This document shows positions 6,609 to 7,768 of a stretch of DNA of 7,768 nucleotides, one piece after another. Numbering within the stretch: the first letter of the stretch is position 1; each line of letters begins with the position of its first letter. The translations under genes and the position numbers were made by a program. The stretch is from Sulfurimonas sp. (GTDB lineage: Bacteria; Campylobacterota; Campylobacteria; Campylobacterales; Sulfurimonadaceae). The stretch lies in contig JAMOMX010000380.1 of NCBI GenBank assembly GCA_027066935.1, forward strand, positions 1-7,768, given 5' to 3'. Under the pieces are notes generated by a model, which saw nothing but the letters and a program-made list of their open reading frames with translations, did no database searches and had not been told where the DNA came from.

Positions 6609-7768
6609 TTAAACCAAAGCACTCTCTCTAACTTCTTCCTCTTTTTTTACATTTGTATATTCTGCATCATACATTTTGACATAATATTCATGTGCCATTC
6701 TGTTTGAGTCAAAATATGGCAATACATCGTGCATTGCATTTTTTATCATCTCTACCCATTTTTGTTGGTCATTGTAATAAGTAGGGATGATTTCATTTTC
6801 TAGTACATCCATCATGTTTTTGTTGTCTAGTTTATCTTGTTCTTCTGTAGATAGATTTTCATCGCATCCTGGGATGGTAAATGAATTTACACCATGTTTC
6901 GCAAATTCAGGATGCCAACCGTCTGGGATAGAGAAGTGAATAGATGCATTCATAGCCGCTGTCATTCCGCTTGTGCCTGAAGCTTCTCTGTTGATTCTTG
7001 GTGTGTTTATCCAAAGATCAGAACCTTTTTTAAGTATTGCTGATAGCTCAAGTTCATATCCTGTGAGGACTGCGATATTTTTGATATCTTTTGACATATA
7101 GACTAATTCATTAAAGATACTTACTGCTGTACCATCTGTTGGGTATGGTTTTCCAGCCCAGATTATTTGTACTGGTTTATCACTGCTTTCTACCATTTTA
7201 AGGAAACGCTCATAATCATATTTTAAAAGACCAGGTCTTTTGTATTCAGCGAATCTTCTTGCCCATACGATTGTCAATACATCAGGATTAAACATCTTTC
7301 CTGTTTGGTCTGCTACAACATTAAAAAGCATCCTTTTTAAGTGTTTTTTTCGTGAAACTATCTCATAATCAACATTGTCATCATAGGCTCTTATTAAGCC
7401 TTTATCTTGCCAATATCTTCTATTTTGAGCATTTGTGATTGCAATTATTTTCTCATCTTCGCTAAGTACATCTTTCCACATATCATTTGCAACATCCGCA
7501 TGTATCTTTGAAACGGCATTTGAGACTTTTGAGAGTTTAAGTCCACCTACTGTTAGGCTAAACATATCTCCTTTTGTATCTGTGATTTTTCTAACCGTAT
7601 CTACATCAAGTGAGCTGAAAAATCCCATTCTGTGAAGCAGGTCGATGTTGTGTACCTCATTTCCCGCAGCTTCTGGTGTGTGAGTTGTAAAAACTACTCG
7701 TTTTCTAACTTCATCGATATTCTGGTATTTTTCATAAAGCTTAAAAGTAAGAGGAACAGCATGACCTT
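6609..7768 (-). CDS. Alpha-glucan (glycogen/maltodextrin) phosphorylase, GT35-like, 5' end cut by window
   Basis: The frame is open from the window edge (first full codon 7766-7764) to TAA 6611-6609, about 385 residues, with no start codon in view. The Met at 7628 is internal: the sequence before it, including VVFTTHTPEAAGNEVHNIDL, is conserved phosphorylase sequence. Visible motifs are ARRFAEYKRPGLL (phosphate/PLP-phosphate region KR), IIWAGKPYPTD, NTPRINREASGTSGM, DGWHPEF, and the usual tail with IPTYYN and RMAHEYYVKMY. These are typical of the short bacterial/archaeal alpha-glucan phosphorylases, which release glucose-1-phosphate from alpha-1,4-glucan in the cytosol. Odd point: where GT35 enzymes carry the PLP-binding Lys (GTSGMK or GTGNMK), this one has Thr (ACA at 6962-6960). 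It may thus belong to a divergent clade or a glycosyltransferase with altered chemistry. The gene is unrelated in function to the operon beside it. Confidence 0.85.
   Translation of the reverse strand, partial: GHAVPLTFKLYEKYQNIDEVRKRVVFTTHTPEAAGNEVHNIDLLHRMGFFSSLDVDTVRKITDTKGDMFSLTVGGLKLSKVSNAVSKIHADVANDMWKDVLSEDEKIIAITNAQNRRYWQDKGLIRAYDDNVDYEIVSRKKHLKRMLFNVVADQTGKMFNPDVLTIVWARRFAEYKRPGLLKYDYERFLKMVESSDKPVQIIWAGKPYPTDGTAVSIFNELVYMSKDIKNIAVLTGYELELSAILKKGSDLWINTPRINREASGTSGMTAAMNASIHFSIPDGWHPEFAKHGVNSFTIPGCDENLSTEEQDKLDNKNMMDVLENEIIPTYYNDQQKWVEMIKNAMHDVLPYFDSNRMAHEYYVKMYDAEYTNVKKEEEVRESALV

Noticed and set aside
7626..7628. ATG at 7628 as the phosphorylase start
   Set aside because: The frame stays open to the window edge and the 46 upstream codons encode conserved phosphorylase sequence (VVFTTHTPEAAGNEVHN), so this Met is internal.

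Overview
The window is AT-rich and compactly coded. Its style of protein (Lys/Ile/Asn-rich, AAAGAG-type ribosome binding sites, a short alpha-glucan phosphorylase of the kind common in marine epsilonproteobacteria) suggests a Campylobacterota genome such as a Sulfurimonas or Sulfurovum relative. No 16S or universal marker is present, so this is an inference from sequence style.

Layout, left to right: (1) 1-280, the decayed right end of an IS256/Mutator-type insertion sequence: the C-terminal part of a transposase with an in-frame stop, followed by a plausible terminal repeat. (2) 314-6141, a two-gene minus-strand operon. The upstream gene (4696-6141) encodes a cytosolic alpha/beta serine hydrolase fused to what looks like a STAND-type ATPase module without a Walker A motif. 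The downstream gene (314-4702) starts with GTG inside the last codons of the first. It encodes a 1462-residue protein with a signal peptide, 14 nearly identical WD40 repeats (two seven-bladed propellers), Ig/CARDB-like modules, one transmembrane helix, and a cytoplasmic STAND/AAA-like ATPase with intact Walker A and B and a C-terminal winged-helix-like end. (3) 6142-6248, the operon's promoter region, with an 18-bp perfect palindrome overlapping a TATAAT box. (4) 6249-6577, a broken plus-strand response-regulator receiver gene. (5) 6574-6602, a terminator-like hairpin. (6) 6609-7768, the 3' two-thirds or so of an alpha-glucan phosphorylase gene, cut by the right window edge.

The most interesting part is the hydrolase plus membrane WD40-ATPase pair. 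The sequence supports a model in which an extracytoplasmic double propeller senses something and passes the signal through one helix to a cytoplasmic P-loop ATPase. That ATPase could then control a hydrolase carrying a P-loop-less relative of the same ATPase fold. The near-identical repeats, the residue variation at the propeller top-face loops, and the flanking gene debris fit a conflict/defence or cell-recognition module in an accessory island. That role is inferred, not shown.
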